Shown: positions 52,071 to 64,000 of the stretch, in pieces
Layout of the letters: each line of letters opens with the position of its first letter
How positions within the stretch are numbered: the first letter of the stretch is position 1
NCBI RefSeq assembly: GCF_016097555.1
Contig: NC_054708.1
Coordinates: 2,132,558 to 2,196,557 of the forward strand
Source of the DNA: Gigantopelta aegis
Taxonomy: Eukaryota > Mollusca > Gastropoda > Neomphalida > Peltospiridae
DNA length: 64,000 nt
Direction: 5' to 3'
The notes under the pieces: generated by a model
Seen by the model: the letters and a program-made list of their open reading frames with translations, nothing else
What the model was told of the DNA's origin: nothing
The model's database searches: none
Made by a program: the position numbers and the translations under genes

Positions 52071-52900
52071 CCACGGATGCAATCCACCACTCCAGCATTG
52101 CCTATATTTCTATCAGTTGAGAAGGTGTTAATGATGAATAATGGGGTGTGGGTGGGGCTGAGGTTAAATTACCATCATTATTGATATTGTTATTTCGGTA
52201 TTGGGACCACTCCACTAAGGCCAGTTTTCCTGTAGATGGTCTTAATAGTGGTTTTACTATACATGTTCTTCATTTAAACATTTAATATATTGGATTTTCT
52301 TTGCCAATTCTTTTCCAAACGAGTACTGTTGTAGGAAGTTCCCAGCAGATGGGATGTAGAATCGTGTATAAACGTTTGTGTTATGCTGTATGATGTTTAG
52401 TTTGTTCTGTGCTGGGCACTACATCCCAGTCGGTATGAGCAGTAGAATGCAGGGTTATTTGGTGATGTATTGTGTGGCTGAATGGTCAGAACACTTGGCT
52501 ATGCTCCAGAAGTCTTGGAGTTCATATCCACACTTCAGCCCTGTGTCATGTGTAGTGTTTAATGTCATGTAGAGTTAATTGTATGCAAATTAAATAGCCC
52601 AGGGGTTCATGTAGAGATATGGAATCTTTTCGCCTAGCATGTCATTAAAAAAAAATATTTGTTGATTGAAAATGTAAATATTTACAAACTTGTATAGGCA
52701 TATCAAGTAAGTGTAGACATATATATTATTATAAAGATGAAAGAAACCAAGTCTCGATACTGTATATTATACATTTAAGTATTTCATGAACCTATTAAAA
52801 GAACCCCCCCCCCCCCCCAAAAAAAAAAAAAAAACCCACACCCAAACAAAACAAAACCCCCCACCTGTGCTCAAAAGGGTACTAAAGGACTGAACACAGT
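52071..52900. other. no gene; possible old tRNA-like SINE head
   Basis: At about 52470-52540 GTGTGGCTGAATGGTCAGAA and GGAGTTCATATCC resemble an A box and B box of a tRNA-derived SINE (low confidence). Homopolymer C and A runs lie at 52804-52835. Confidence 0.35.
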
Positions 52901-54275
52901 GTTGGCTACATTTACTTGTCTTCACCCACCTAGATATACTTGTCTTCATCCCCCTAGATATACTTGTCTTCATCCCCCTAAATATACTTATCATTCCCCC
53001 TAGATATACTTGTTATCATTCCCCCTAGATATACTTGTTATCATTCTCCCTAGATATACTTGTTATCATTCCCCCTAGATATACTTGTTATCATTCCCCC
53101 TAGATATACTTGTTATCATTCCCCCTAGATATACTTGTTATCATTCCCCCAGATATACTTGTTATCATTCCCACTAGATATACTTGTCTTCATCCCCCTA
53201 AATACACTTGTTATCATTCCCCCTAGATGTACTTGTCATCTTTCCCCTAGATATACTTGTCATCATCCACCTAGATATACTTGTCTTCACCCACCTAGAT
53301 ATACTTGTTATCATTCCCCCTAGATGTACTTGTCATCTTTCCCCTAGATATACTTGTCATCATCCACCTAGATATACTTGTCTTCACCCACCTAGATATA
53401 CTTGTTATCATTCCCCCTAGATATACTTGTTATCATTCCCCCTAGATATACTTATCATTCCCTCTAGATATACTTGTTATCATTCCCCCTAGATATACTT
53501 GTCTTCATCCCCTAAATATACTTGTCTTCATCTCCCTAGATACACTTGCTATCATTCCCCTAGATATACTTGTCTTCATCCCCCTAGATATACTTGTTAA
53601 CTTTCCCCCTAGATATACTTGTCTTCATCCCCCTAGATATACTTGTTAACTTTCCCCCTAGATATACTTGTTATCATTCCCCCTAGATATACTTGTTATC
53701 ATTCCCCCTAGATATACTTGTTATCATTCCCCCTAGATATACTTGTCATCATTCCCCTAGATATACTTGTTATCATTCCCCTAGATATACTTGTTATCAT
53801 TCCCCCTAGATATACTTGTTATCATTCCCCCTAGATATACTTGTTATCATTCCCCCTAGATATACTTGTTATCATTCCCTAGATATACTTGTTATCATTC
53901 CCCCTAGATATACTTGTCATCATTCCCCCTAGATATACTTGTTATCATTCCCCCTAGATATACTTGTTATCATTCCCTAGATATACTTATCATTCCCCCT
54001 AGATATACTTGTCATCATTCCCCTAGATATACTTGTCATCATTCCCCCTAGATATACTTGTCATCATTCCCCTAGATATACTTGTCATCATTCCCCCTAG
54101 ATATACTTGTTATCATTCCCCCTAGATATACTTGTCATCATTCCCCCTAGATATACTTATCATTCCCCCTAGATATACTTGTTATCATTCTCCCTAGATA
54201 TACTTGTTATCATTCCCCCTAGATATACTTGTTATCATTCCCTAGATATACTTGTTATCATTCCCGCTACATATT
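52901..54275. repeat. ~25-bp minisatellite, about 54 units
   Basis: Units of CCCCCTAGATATACTTGTTA followed by TCATTC, with length changes in the C run and subfamilies (TCTTCATCC, TCATCATTCC, short TCATTCC). A block of about 105 bp is duplicated at 53208-53310 and 53312-53415. Confidence 0.95.
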
Positions 54276-54688
54276 AGGCCTCAGGTTTCTATATTGGTTA
54301 ATTACAACTTCTTGTTTTCATGTAACCAATACTTTGTTTGTGACAAAGTTTTAGTTTTCAGTGCATTTTTAAAAACCATTTTATCAAGCAGTGTTTTTGT
54401 AGAAATAGCAAAATTAAATAGCATATGTTCCTAATTATGTTTATCATGATGGTTATATGGTGTTAAACACTTATTGACGCCGTTCTAATGCGTATTAACG
54501 CCTTGTGAGATTTCATCTCGTGAGAATTGAATGGGTCCTATGAAACACACATTTTGCACTTTGTCTTTCTTACTCCACCAGTGGTTATTTGTATATACAA
54601 ACCACTTGATACCAGTGCTTTGTCAGCTTATACAACTAATTATGGATTAAAAACAACAAATATTGCACATGTGCATGCAGACACACAG

Positions 54689-54730
<42 letters not shown>

Positions 54731-54954
54731 ATACACAATCACACATGCACACTTTCATACATGATGATAACATAGATATCAATATGCAATCATATGTTGA
54801 GAGTGGAATACACAGTGTTATCTGAAACTAACAATTCATATAAAAATTAATTGTATTTTTGTTCATGTTAAAACATAAGTTGAGTGGTAACACTAAAGGT
54901 TGTGACTGAGCAGTATCATGTAACTTAGTGGGTTATGTTAACTGTCAAATATGT
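54276..54954. other. no gene; (AC)n microsatellite
   Basis: Unique sequence with an AC run at about 54688-54727. No supported gene. Confidence 0.5.
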
Positions 54955-56578
54955 AGGAGTTGTGTTATCAACAGTTAACTAAATAACCATGGTTACAGTG
55001 TTAACGACAGTTAACTAAATAACCATTGTCACTGTGTTATGAACATTTTAACTAAATAACCATTGTTATCAACAGTTAACTAAATAACCATTGTTACAGT
55101 GTTATCAACAGTTAACCAAATAACCATTTACAGTGTTATCAACAGTTAACTAAATAACCATTGTTACAGTGTTACCAACAATTACATTTAACTAAATATC
55201 CATTGTTATGATGTTATCAACAGTTAACTAAATAACCATTGTTACAGTGTTATCAACAGTTAACTAAATAACCATGGTTATGGTGTTATCACCAGTTAAC
55301 CACATAACCACTGTTAAAGTTATCTACAGTTAACCACATAACCATTGTTACAGTGTTATCAACAATTAACCAAATAACCATTGTTACAGACGTATCGACA
55401 GTTAATCAAAACAATTTTTACAGTGTTATCAACAGTTAATCAAATAAGTATTGCTACAATGTTATCAACAGTTAATCAAATAAGTATTGCTACAATGTTA
55501 TCAACAGTTAATCAAATAACAACTGTTACAGCATTATCAACAGTTAATCAAATAACAACTGTTACAGCATTATCAACAGTTAATCAAATAACAACTGTTG
55601 CAGCATTATCAACAGTTAATCAAATACCAACTGTTACAGCATTATCAACAGTTAATCAGCATTATCAACAGTTAATCAGCATTATCAACAGTTAATCAGC
55701 ATTATCAACAGTTAATCAGCATTATCAACAGTTAATCAAATAACAACTGTTACAGCATTATCAACAGTTAATCAAGTAACAACTGTTACAGCATTATCAA
55801 CAGTTAATCAAATAACAACTGTTACAGCATTATCAACAGTTAATCAAGTAACAACTGTTACAGCATTATCAACAGTAAATCAAGTAACAACTGTTACAGC
55901 ATTATCAGCAGTTAATCAAATAACAACTGTTACAACATTATCAGCAGTTAATCAAATAACAACTGTTACAACATTATCAACAGTTAATCAAATAGCATTT
56001 GTTACAGCATTATCAACAGTTAATCAAATAGCATTTGTTACAGCATTATCAACAGTTAATCAGTTAACAACTGTTACAGCATTATCAACAGTTAATCAAG
56101 TAACAATTGTTACAGCATTATCAACAGTTAATCAAGTAACAATTGTTACAGCATTATCAACAGTTAATCAAGTAACAATTGTTACAGCATTATCAACAGT
56201 TAATCAAGTAACAATTGTTACAGCATTATCAACAGTTAATCAAGTAACAATTGTTACAGCATTATCAACAGTTAATCAGTTAACAACTGTTACAGCATTA
56301 TCAACAGTTAACCAGTTAACAACTGTTACAGCATTATCAACAGTTAATCAAGTAACAATTGTTACAGCATTATCAACAGTTAACAAATAAGTATTGTTAC
56401 AGCATTATCAACAGTTAATCAAATAAGTATTGTTACAGCATTATCAACAGTTAACACATAACTATTGCTACAATGTTATCAACAGTTAATCAAGTAACAA
56501 CTGTTACAGCATTATCAACAGTTAATCAAGTAACAACTGTTACAGCATTATCAACAGTTAATCAAGTAACAACAGCGT
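54955..56578. repeat. ~36-bp minisatellite, two subfamilies
   Basis: The left half has units of AGTTAACTAAATAACCATTG plus TTACAGTGTTATCAAC, diverged. From about 55390 the units become AGTTAATCAAATAACAACTG plus TTACAGCATTATCAAC and are more uniform. A run of 18-bp half units (CATTATCAACAGTTAATC) occurs at 55650-55735. A gradient from old left to young right is visible. Confidence 0.95.
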
Positions 56579-56584
56579 TATGTT

Positions 56585-56730
56585 GGTAGTGGACAGTTTT
56601 GAGAAGTTGTTTTCGTTTGTGTATTCCGACATGGATAGTTTTGAGAAGTTGTTTTTGTTTGTTTGTGTATTCCAACATCGACAGTTTGGAGAAGTTGTTT
56701 TCGTTTGGACTGGGTTATCGTATTTACAGA
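56585..56730. repeat. short tandem repeat, three units
   Basis: Three copies of GACAGTTTTGAGAAGTTGTT plus TTCGTTTGTGTATTCC, of different lengths. Confidence 0.85.
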
Positions 56731-56829
56731 GGATGGGTCACCGAAACTGGGGTGCCAGATGTAACACTCTTACCCATGTAGGTAAACAGTGATGGGAGAC
56801 CCGATAACATGGTCACGGGCCTGTACTCC

Positions 56830-57055
56830 CAGATCGACATGTACTAATACGCAGGTCACTGTAGTATACAGAGAGTGTCCTATTTCTATTGCTACATGGA
56901 GTGTGGTGATTATGTGCTCGCAGATCGACATGTGTGTAATACGCAGGTCATTGTAGTATAAAAAGAGTGTCCTATTTCTACTGCTACATGGAGTGTGGTA
57001 AGAATCTGGTGTTGTGTACCTTACATTTGATACTCTGTAAGGATTTCCCACTCAT
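56830..57055. repeat. ~110-bp duplication and one detached 69-bp unit
   Basis: Two copies of CAGATCGACATGTACTAATA, CGCAGGTCACTGTAGTATA and GAGTGTCCTATTTCTATTGC, followed by one unit (56985-57055) of the 69-bp array that resumes at 57480. Confidence 0.88.
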
Positions 57056-57479
57056 TATGCAGGTGTGTTACTCGCGTAGTTGACTCGAAGTCAGCCAGTG
57101 ATTATTTCAATCGCAACTTCTCGTCGAATTCCGTAGGCTAATTTATATTATACCAACAGATCTTATTGAGTTAAAAAAGTTGATAACTTGCTTAATACAA
57201 AACACAAATATTCATACGTTTTTGTAATAGGCCTGTTATAGATTTCTGTAAGGCGTTTACGTTGGGTGAAATTTTCAAATTTGATTAAGAATCAGTAATA
57301 AACGCAGTTGTATAATGTTAATAAATAAATATAGGTATTGCCGAATAATTCCGAATAGCTTTGTATAAAAAAAAAAAACGAAGTTGCCTTATTTTTGGTG
57401 CATTCAGAATTTTAATGGTGCATGTAACTTTTTTCAGCATGCACCTGGTGCATGTAGATTTTTTTTTCATTTCTAGCCC
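57056..57479. mobile_element. insertion splitting the 69-bp array
   Basis: Sequence unrelated to the array, ending TTTCATTTCTAGCCCTG at 57467-57483. The reversed end CAGGGCTAGAAATG recalls hAT-type termini, and the left edge starts CAGGTGTGTT. About 17 bp of the array unit are missing at the junction and no target duplication is visible, so the class is uncertain. Confidence 0.45.
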
Positions 57480-58215
57480 TGGTGTTGTGTACCTTACATT
57501 TGATACTCTGTAAGGATTTCCCACTCATTATGGAGTGTGGTAAGAATCCAGTGTAGTATACCTTACATTTGATACTCTGTAAGGATTTCCCACTCATTAT
57601 GGAGTGTGGTAAGAATCCAGTGTAGTGTACCTTACATTTGATACTCTGTAAGGATTTTCCACTCATTATGGAGTGTGGTAAGAATCCAGTGTTGTGTACC
57701 TTACATTTGATACTCTGTAAGGATTTCCCACTCATTATGGAGTGTGGTAAGAATCCAGTGTAGTGTACCTTACATTTGATACTCTGTAAGGATTTCCCAC
57801 TCATTATGGAGTGTGGTAAGAATCCAGTGTAGTGTACCTTACATTTGATACTTTGTAAGGATTTTCCACTCATTATGGAGTGTGGTAAGAATCCAGTGTT
57901 GTGTACCTTACATTTGATACTTTGTAAGGATTTCCCACTCATTATGGAGTGTGGTAAGAATCCAGTGTAGTGTACCTTACATTTGATACTCTGTAAGGAT
58001 TTCCCACTCATTATGGAGTGTGTAAAGAATCCAGTGTAGTGTACCTTACATTTGATACTCTGTAAGGATTTCCCACTCATTATGGAGTGTGGTAAGAATC
58101 CAGTGTAGTGTACCTTACATTTGATACTCTGTAAGGATTTCCCACTCATTATGGAGTGTGTAAAGAATCCAGTGTAGTGTACCTTACATTTATTACTCTG
58201 TAAGGATTTCCCACT
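57480..58215. repeat. 69-bp minisatellite, about 11 units
   Basis: Units contain TTTGATACTCTGTAAGGATT, TCCCACTCATTATGGAGTGT and GGTAAGAATCCAGTGTAGTG. The 69-bp length produces a 296-codon minus-strand open frame of 23-residue repeats. I regard this as an artefact: no conserved start, no coding context, and flanks join it smoothly to noncoding sequence. Confidence 0.94.
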
Positions 58216-58744
58216 CATTATGGAGTGTGCTGGCAGATATTGTAACACAATGTACATTTTTGTACATAATGCATCTGTAGTAAGAACTAAATTTAATACC
58301 ATGTATCACACATAATGCACTTATGTATGTAAATTAGGACAGTCTGTATGTACATAATGTAATAAACACTAACCCAATGTATATAAAGTAATGTGCAGTG
58401 AACACTAACAAATATAATGTAGTGTGATTCTGAACATAACAATGTATTGCGAACAACATAACAGTCAACACAATGTACAGTGAACGTAAATATACGGTAC
58501 AATAAACAGTGAACAAAATAAATAAACTTTGTGACACAAAACAATATACTAAGGCCATTTTAATGCAATGTACAGTGCACATAAATGTACAGTGAACATT
58601 GTAAAACATTATACACTTACAACATTGTACAACTTCATAATGAACAATGAATAATGTAATGTACAGTGAACATTATAGCAGTACATAGTTTGCCATGAAC
58701 ATTGTCAGACTTCATGGACTATTAACAGATTAAAACAGTACATA
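58216..58744. other. AT-rich sequence with AATGTACAGTGAAC-like motifs
   Basis: Scattered words such as AATGTACAGTGAACAT resemble the unit of the following array and may be its diverged edge. No gene seen. Confidence 0.5.
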
Positions 58745-61385
58745 CATGTACAGTGAATATTGTAGTACATAATGCATCGTACAGTCAGTATGGCCCATAT
58801 AATGCACAGCGTACAGTCAATATGGTCCATATAATGCACAGTGTACAGTCAATATGGTCCATATAATGCACAGCGTACAGTCAATATGGTCCATATAATG
58901 CACAGTGTACAGTCAATATAGTCCATATAATACAGTGTACAGTCAGTATGATCCATATAATGTACAGTGTACAGTCAGTATGGTCCATATAATGCAGTGT
59001 AGAGTCAGTATGGTCCATATAATGCACAGTGTACAGTCAATATGGTCCATATAATGCACAGTGTACAGTCAGTATGATCCATATAATGTACAGTGTACAG
59101 TCAATATGGTCCATGTAATGCACAGTGTACAGTCAGTATGGTCCATATAATGCAGTGTACAGTCAGTATGGTCCATATAATGCAGTGTACAGTCAGTATG
59201 GTCCATATAATGCACAGTGTACAGTCAATATGGTCCATATAATGCACAGTGTACAGTCAGTATGATCCATATAATGTACAGTGTACAGTCAATATGGTCC
59301 ATGTAATGCACAGTGTACAGTCAGTATGGTCCATATAATGCACAGTGTACAGTCAGTATGGTCCATATAATGCACAGTGTACAGTCAGTATGGTCCATGT
59401 AATGCACAGTGTACAGTCAGTATGGTCCATATAATGCAGTGTACAGTCAGTATGGTCCATATAATGTACGGTGTACAGTCAGTATGGTCCATATAATGCA
59501 GTGTACAGTCAGTATGGTCCATATAATGCACGGTGTACAGTCAGTATGGTCCATGTAATGCACAGTGTACAATCAGTATGGTCCATATAATGGAGTGTAC
59601 AGTCAGTATGGTCCATATAATGCAGTGTACAGTCAGTATGGTTCATATAATGCACGGTGTACAGTCAGTATGGTCCATATAATGCAGTGTACAGTCAGTA
59701 TGGTCCATATAATGCACAGTGTACAGTCAGTATGGTCCATATAATACACAGTGTACAGTCAATATGGTCCATATAATGCAGTGTACAGTCAGTATGGTCC
59801 ATATAATGCAGTGTACAGTCAGTATGGTCCATATAATACAGTGTACAGTCAATATGGTCCATGTAATGCACAGTGTACAGTCAGTATGGTCCATATAATG
59901 CACGGTGTACAGTCAATATGGTCCATATAATGCAGTGTACAGTCAGTATGGTCCATATAATGCAGTGTACAGTCAGTATGGTCCATATAATACAGTGTAC
60001 AGTCAATATGGTCCATGTAATGCACAGTGTACAGTCAGTATGGTCCATATAATGCAGTGTACAGTCAGTATGGTCCATATAATGCACAGTGTACAGTCAG
60101 TATGGTCCATATGATGCACAGTGTGCAGTCAGTATGGTCCATATTATGCAGTGTACAGTCAGTATGATCCATATAATGCACAGTGTACAGTCAATATGGT
60201 CCATATAATGCACAGTGTACAGTCAATATAATGTACAGTGTACAGTCAATATGGTCCATATAATGTACAGTGTACAGTCAATATGGTCCATATAATGTAC
60301 AGTGTACAGTCAATATGGTCCATATAATGCACAGTGTACAGTCAATATGGTCCATATAATGTACAGTGTACAGTCAATATAATGCACAGTGTACAGTCAG
60401 TATGGTCAATATAATGTACAGTGTACAGTCAATATGGTCCATATAATGTACAGTGTACAGTCAATATGGTCCATATAATGTACAGTGTACAGTCAATATG
60501 GTCCATATAATGCACAGTGTACAGTCAATATGGTCCATATAATGTACAGTGTACAGTCAATATAATGCACAGTGTACAGTCAGTATGGTCAATATAATGT
60601 ACAGTGTACAGTCAATATAATGCACAGTGTACAGTCAATATGGTCAATATAATGCACAGTGTACAGTCAATATAATGCACAGTGTACAGTCAATATGGTC
60701 CATATAATGTACAGTGTACAGTCAATATAATGCACAGTGTACAGTCAGTATGGTCCATATGATGCACAGTGTGCAGTCAATATAATGCACAGTGTACAGT
60801 CAGTATGGTCCATACAATGTACAGTGTACAGTCAATATAATGCACAGTGTACAGTCAGTATGGTCCATATGATGCACAGTGTGCGGTCAATATAATGCAC
60901 AGTGTACAGTCAGTATGGTCCATACAATGTACAGTGTACAGTCAATATAATGCACAGTGTACAGTCAGTATGGTCCATATGATGCACAGTGTGCGGTCAA
61001 TATAATGCACAGTGTACAGTCAGTATGGTCCATATAATGTACAGTGTACAGTCAATATAATGCACAGTGTACAGTCAGTATGGTCCATATGATGCACAGT
61101 GTGCAGTCAATATAATGCACAGTGTACAGTCAGTATGGTCCATATAATGTACAGTGTACAGTCAATATAATGCACAGTGTACAGTCAGTATGGTCCATAT
61201 GATGCACAGTGTGCAGTCAGTATGGTCCATATAATGCACAGTGTACAGTCAGTATGGTCCATATAATGTACAGTGTACAGTCAATATAATGCACAGTGTA
61301 CAGTCAGTATGGCCCATGTAATGCACAGTGTACAGTCTGTATGGTCCATGTAATGCAGTGTACAGTCAGTATGGTCCATTTTCGG
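58745..61385. repeat. ~32-bp minisatellite, 2.6 kb, with 110-bp higher-order repeat
   Basis: About 85 units of CAGTGTACAGTCAGTATGGT and CCATATAATGCA with variants lacking GGTCCAT or CA. At 60700-61310 the landmark GATGCACAGT recurs at 60761, 60871, 60981, 61091 and 61201, an exact 110-bp period of four subunit types. Confidence 0.97.
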
Positions 61386-61389
61386 TTGA

Positions 61390-61925
61390 TCATTTAAGTT
61401 GGTAATAATGGACTTGGTTGTCAAGTGATACAGGTAATAATAGACTTGGTTGTCAAGTGATACAGGTAATAGTGGACCTGGTTGTCAAGTGATACAGATA
61501 ATAATGGACCTGGTTGTCAAGTGATACAGGTAATAATGGACCTGGTTGTCGAGTGATACAGGTAATAATGGACCTGGTTGTCGAGTGATACAGGTAGTAA
61601 TGGACTTGGTTGTCAAGTGATACAGGTAATAATGGACTTGGTTGTCAAGTGATACAGGTAATAGTGGACCTGGTTGTCAAGTGATACAGGTAATAATGGA
61701 CCTGGTTGTCAAGTGATACAGGTAATAATGGACCTGGTTGTCAAGTGATACAGGTAATAATGGACTTGGTTGTCAAGTGATACAGGTAAAAGTGGACCTG
61801 GTTGTCAAGTAGTACAAGTAATAATGGACCTGGTTGTCAAGTGATACAGGTAATGATGGACTTGGGACTTGGTTGTCAAGTGATACAGGTAATAATGGAC
61901 CTGGTTGTCAAGTCATACAGTTACT
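61390..61925. repeat. 33-bp minisatellite, about 16 units
   Basis: Units of GGTAATAATGGACCTGGTTG plus TCAAGTGATACA, with GACTTGG and GACCTGG subtypes. Confidence 0.95.
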
Positions 61926-62454
61926 TCATTTATTAATGACATCCCACTGACAGATTTTAGAGGATTTGATCCAGTTCAGATTGGTCAGACGTCAGGATTC
62001 AATACTGAACTGTAGTCGTATGTGGAGAGATGGCCAGTCAAAGTCCCAGCAGAGCTCTGGCTGGCTGGTGTGATAATGTTTATGACAAAGTTGGAGTGGA
62101 ATGCAAATAGACTCTTCTTTCATGTGGGTTTATATTGCATATATAAAATTAGAGATCTTCAATAGCCATAAAATAATGAGTGTAAGTAAGATATTGTCGG
62201 TTGCACAACTGCAGCATTATAAATGAGCAACAGATACAGGTGTGGACACTCCAAACCAAACAGTATGAGACCTCACACACGAATGCATCTTAATGTCACT
62301 CAGTGTACGCTGCTGCTGGTTTGTTTAGGTTGGGATTCATGATAAACAAAGAATCGACTTTAGTTTTATTTTACACTTCATTTAAAATATAAATGTTTGG
62401 CATATTCTTAATGTGTTAAGAAAATTAATTTCATTGCTCACACAAGAATAAAGG
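61926..62454. other. no gene recognised
   Basis: Unique sequence. At 61945-62085 CCCACTGACAG followed by a short frame FRGFDPVQIGQTSGFNTEL could suggest an exon, but a stop follows and there is no second line of evidence. Confidence 0.35.
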
Positions 62455-63000
62455 ATAAATCTCCACCCACACTAAGGATAAAGCTCCACCCACACTAAGG
62501 ATAAAGCTCCACCCACACCAAGACTAAAGCTTTGCCCACTTCGAGGATAAAGTTCCGCCCACCTCAAGGATAAAGTTCCACCCACCCCGAGGATAAAGTT
62601 CCACCCACCCCGAGGATAAAGTTCTGCCCACCCCGAGGATAAAGTTCCGCCCACCCCGAGGATAAAGTTCCGCCCACCCCGAGGATAAAGTTCCGCCCAC
62701 CCCGAGGATAAAGTTCCACCCACCCCGAGGATAAAGTTCCGCCCACCCCGAGGATAAAGCTCCGCCCACCCCGAGGATAAAGCTCCCCCGAGGATAAAGC
62801 TCCGCCCACCCCGAGGATAAAGTTCCACCCACCTCGAGGATAAAGTTCCACCCACCCCGAGGATAAAGCTCCGCCCACCCCGAGGATAAAGTTCCGCCCA
62901 CCCCGAGGATAAAGCTCCGCCCACCCCGAGGATAAAGTTCCGCCCACCCCGAGGATAAAGTTCCGCCCACCCCGAGGATAAAGCTCCGCCCACCTCCAGG
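62455..63000. repeat. 24-bp minisatellite, about 22 units
   Basis: Units of CCCCGAGGATAAAGTTCCGC plus CCAC, with TTCC/CTCC and CGCC/CACC variants. The left edge is diverged. The 24-bp length gives three long minus-strand open frames (WAELYPRG repeats) that are not genes. Confidence 0.95.
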
Positions 63001-63058
63001 TTAAAGGTCCATCTGGTTTTTAAAAATTTAGATTTGTTTGTCTTTTTGTCCTTGAAAC

Positions 63059-64000
63059 ACACTGAACAAAATAAGAAACTTCCGCTAACTTTGCTTGAAC
63101 ATAACTTGATGAAAACAAACCGGGGGAATAATTGTTATATATGCGTTTAAAGAGTGTTCCATGATGCATCGTTTGGTGCAAAAATCATGGCCATAGCTTA
63201 ACAGAAACTGGGAGAAATTTTGACCAAGTGTGGTAGGGGTTAAAAAACAACAACCCCCACTTAATAACGGGTATGACCACCTCTTGAATTGACCACTGCA
63301 GTGCATCACAGGTGCATAGAATTGACTAACGTGTTGATTTCTGCCTGTGGAATATTGTTCCATTCCTGAATGAGCGCTTGACGAAGTTCGTTGACGTTAG
63401 CGGGTGGGTTGGGACGACGCCTCAATCGTCTGTCCAGACTATCCCAGACATGCGCCATGGGGTTGAGATCAGGACTTTTAGCGAGCCAGTCATCAATGAA
63501 ATCAATGTTATTTGTCCTAAGAAAATTTACAGTGTCTCTAGCTGTATGAGAGGTGTTGGCGTTGTTATGGAACAGTGGAATGACGTGATGAGCGAGAATG
63601 TCATCGCGGTAACATTGAGCATTTAAATTGCCATCAATGACGACTAGTGGTGAACGATAACCATAGGTAATAGCTGCCCAGACCATGACAGAACCCCCAC
63701 TCCCGAAACGATCTCGTTCAAGAACACAACAGTCAACACAACAATCAGCATAGCGTTCATTTCTCCTACGGTAGATGCGCACCCTGCCATCACCACATTG
63801 TAAAGAAAATCTGGATTCATCCGAAAAAAGAACAGTATTCCAGTGTCGCCGTATCCAACGAGAGTGTACATGTGCCCAATTAAGACGATTTAGACGATGA
63901 CGTTGCGTTAAAACGCATCCGACGTAAGGACGTCATGCATGTAAACCGTTCTCCCGCAGACGATTATGAACAGTTTGCCCACTGATTCAGTTATTATGAA
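63059..64000 (-). mobile_element. Tc1-like DNA transposon, partial at window edge
   Basis: The right-hand (3') end begins near CACTGAACAAAATAAGAAAC, a typical Tc1-like terminal sequence. It is followed by about 170 bp of noncoding sequence and then the transposase reading leftward. The other end lies beyond the window. Confidence 0.8.
63250..63998 (-). pseudogene. Tc1-like transposase, inactivated
   Basis: On the minus strand the frame shows NRLRENGLHA, RPYVGCVLTQRHR, WNTVLFSDESRFSL (first catalytic D), GSVMVWAAITYG, FHNNANTSHTAR, DWLAKSPDLNPMAHVWDSL and, after a stop, RGGHTRY-like C-terminal sequence. In Tc1-like enzymes the second acidic site is normally DNA in a QDNARPHTAR context and the third is NPIEHVWD. 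Here they read HNNAN (D to N) and NPMAHVWD (E to A), so two of three catalytic residues are lost. In-frame TGA codons at 63933-63935 (where CGA is expected) and after NSMHL (about 63306-63308) add to the decay. The N-terminus is outside the window. Confidence 0.85.

Noticed and set aside
57412-58302. 296-codon minus-strand open frame of 23-residue repeats as a secreted repeat protein
   Set aside because: It is exactly the 69-bp array read in frame. No signal peptide, no exon context, and silent and non-silent changes are not distinguished.
61945-62085. Exon of a laminin- or lectin-like gene
   Set aside because: Only one acceptor-like CAG and a 20-residue frame before a stop; no second supporting signal.
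62472-63062. 196-codon repeat protein (WAELYPRG units)
   Set aside because: Three overlapping frames are equally open because of the 24-bp unit; no evidence of expression or selection.

Overview
The window is metazoan nuclear DNA, most likely from a mollusc and probably a gastropod. The evidence is spliced genes, many copies of a tRNA-headed SINE of the type I know from gastropod genomes, Tc1/mariner, hAT and LINE remnants, and an extraordinary load of tandem repeats. By my rough tally about 26 kb of the 64 kb (about 40%) is minisatellite. There are no operons, bacterial signals or CRISPR arrays. A run of 200 Ns at 40934-41133 marks an assembly gap.

Genes. (1) The 3' half of a NOS1AP/CAPON-like adaptor gene runs on the + strand in four exons (5699-5844, 6678-6896, 9884-10024, 16862-17815). 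The N-terminal PTB exons lie upstream of the window. (2) A single-exon TRIM-type gene (31632-33227, +) has a RING, two B-boxes, a helical region and a hydrophobic C-terminal tail. (3) An exon at 46259-46399 (+) carries a signal-peptide start and two upstream ORFs; the rest of that gene was not found. (4) A tRNA-Gly(UCC) gene (36282-36353, -) has a decayed sister copy at 38619-38690.

Mobile DNA. At 26870-31090 a LINE 3' end is split by a 3.5-kb element with long inverted ends and a TA target duplication. That element encloses a Tc1/mariner-superfamily transposase (83 residues between the second D and the E) and a SINE. At 35.5-40.8 kb a duplicated tRNA neighbourhood is broken up by two opposed copies of a retroposon with an unrecognised reading frame, a hAT transposase end and a truncated SINE. 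At 41.1-44.0 kb a dispersed repeat has minisatellites growing from both its ends. At 50.5-51.75 kb a terminal-inverted-repeat element carries its own minisatellite and sits inside another one. A dead Tc1 copy runs off the right edge.

Layout. 0-17.8 kb: introns and exons of the NOS1AP-like gene, including a 4.65-kb array of 22-bp units. 17.8-26 kb: downstream sequence or long 3'UTR with many short arrays. 26-34.5 kb: nested transposons and the TRIM gene. 34.5-44 kb: tRNA-Gly region, retroposons and the 47-bp array. 44-50 kb: promoter-like stretch and signal-peptide exon. 50-63 kb: almost continuous minisatellites. 63-64 kb: Tc1.

Main theme. Several arrays look as if they were seeded by recognisable functional edges: splice acceptors, a splice donor with its exon end, the pol III head of a SINE, and both ends of a dispersed repeat. 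Many units are multiples of 3 bp, so they create long open frames that are not genes. All calls come from reading the sequence alone; no database search was made.
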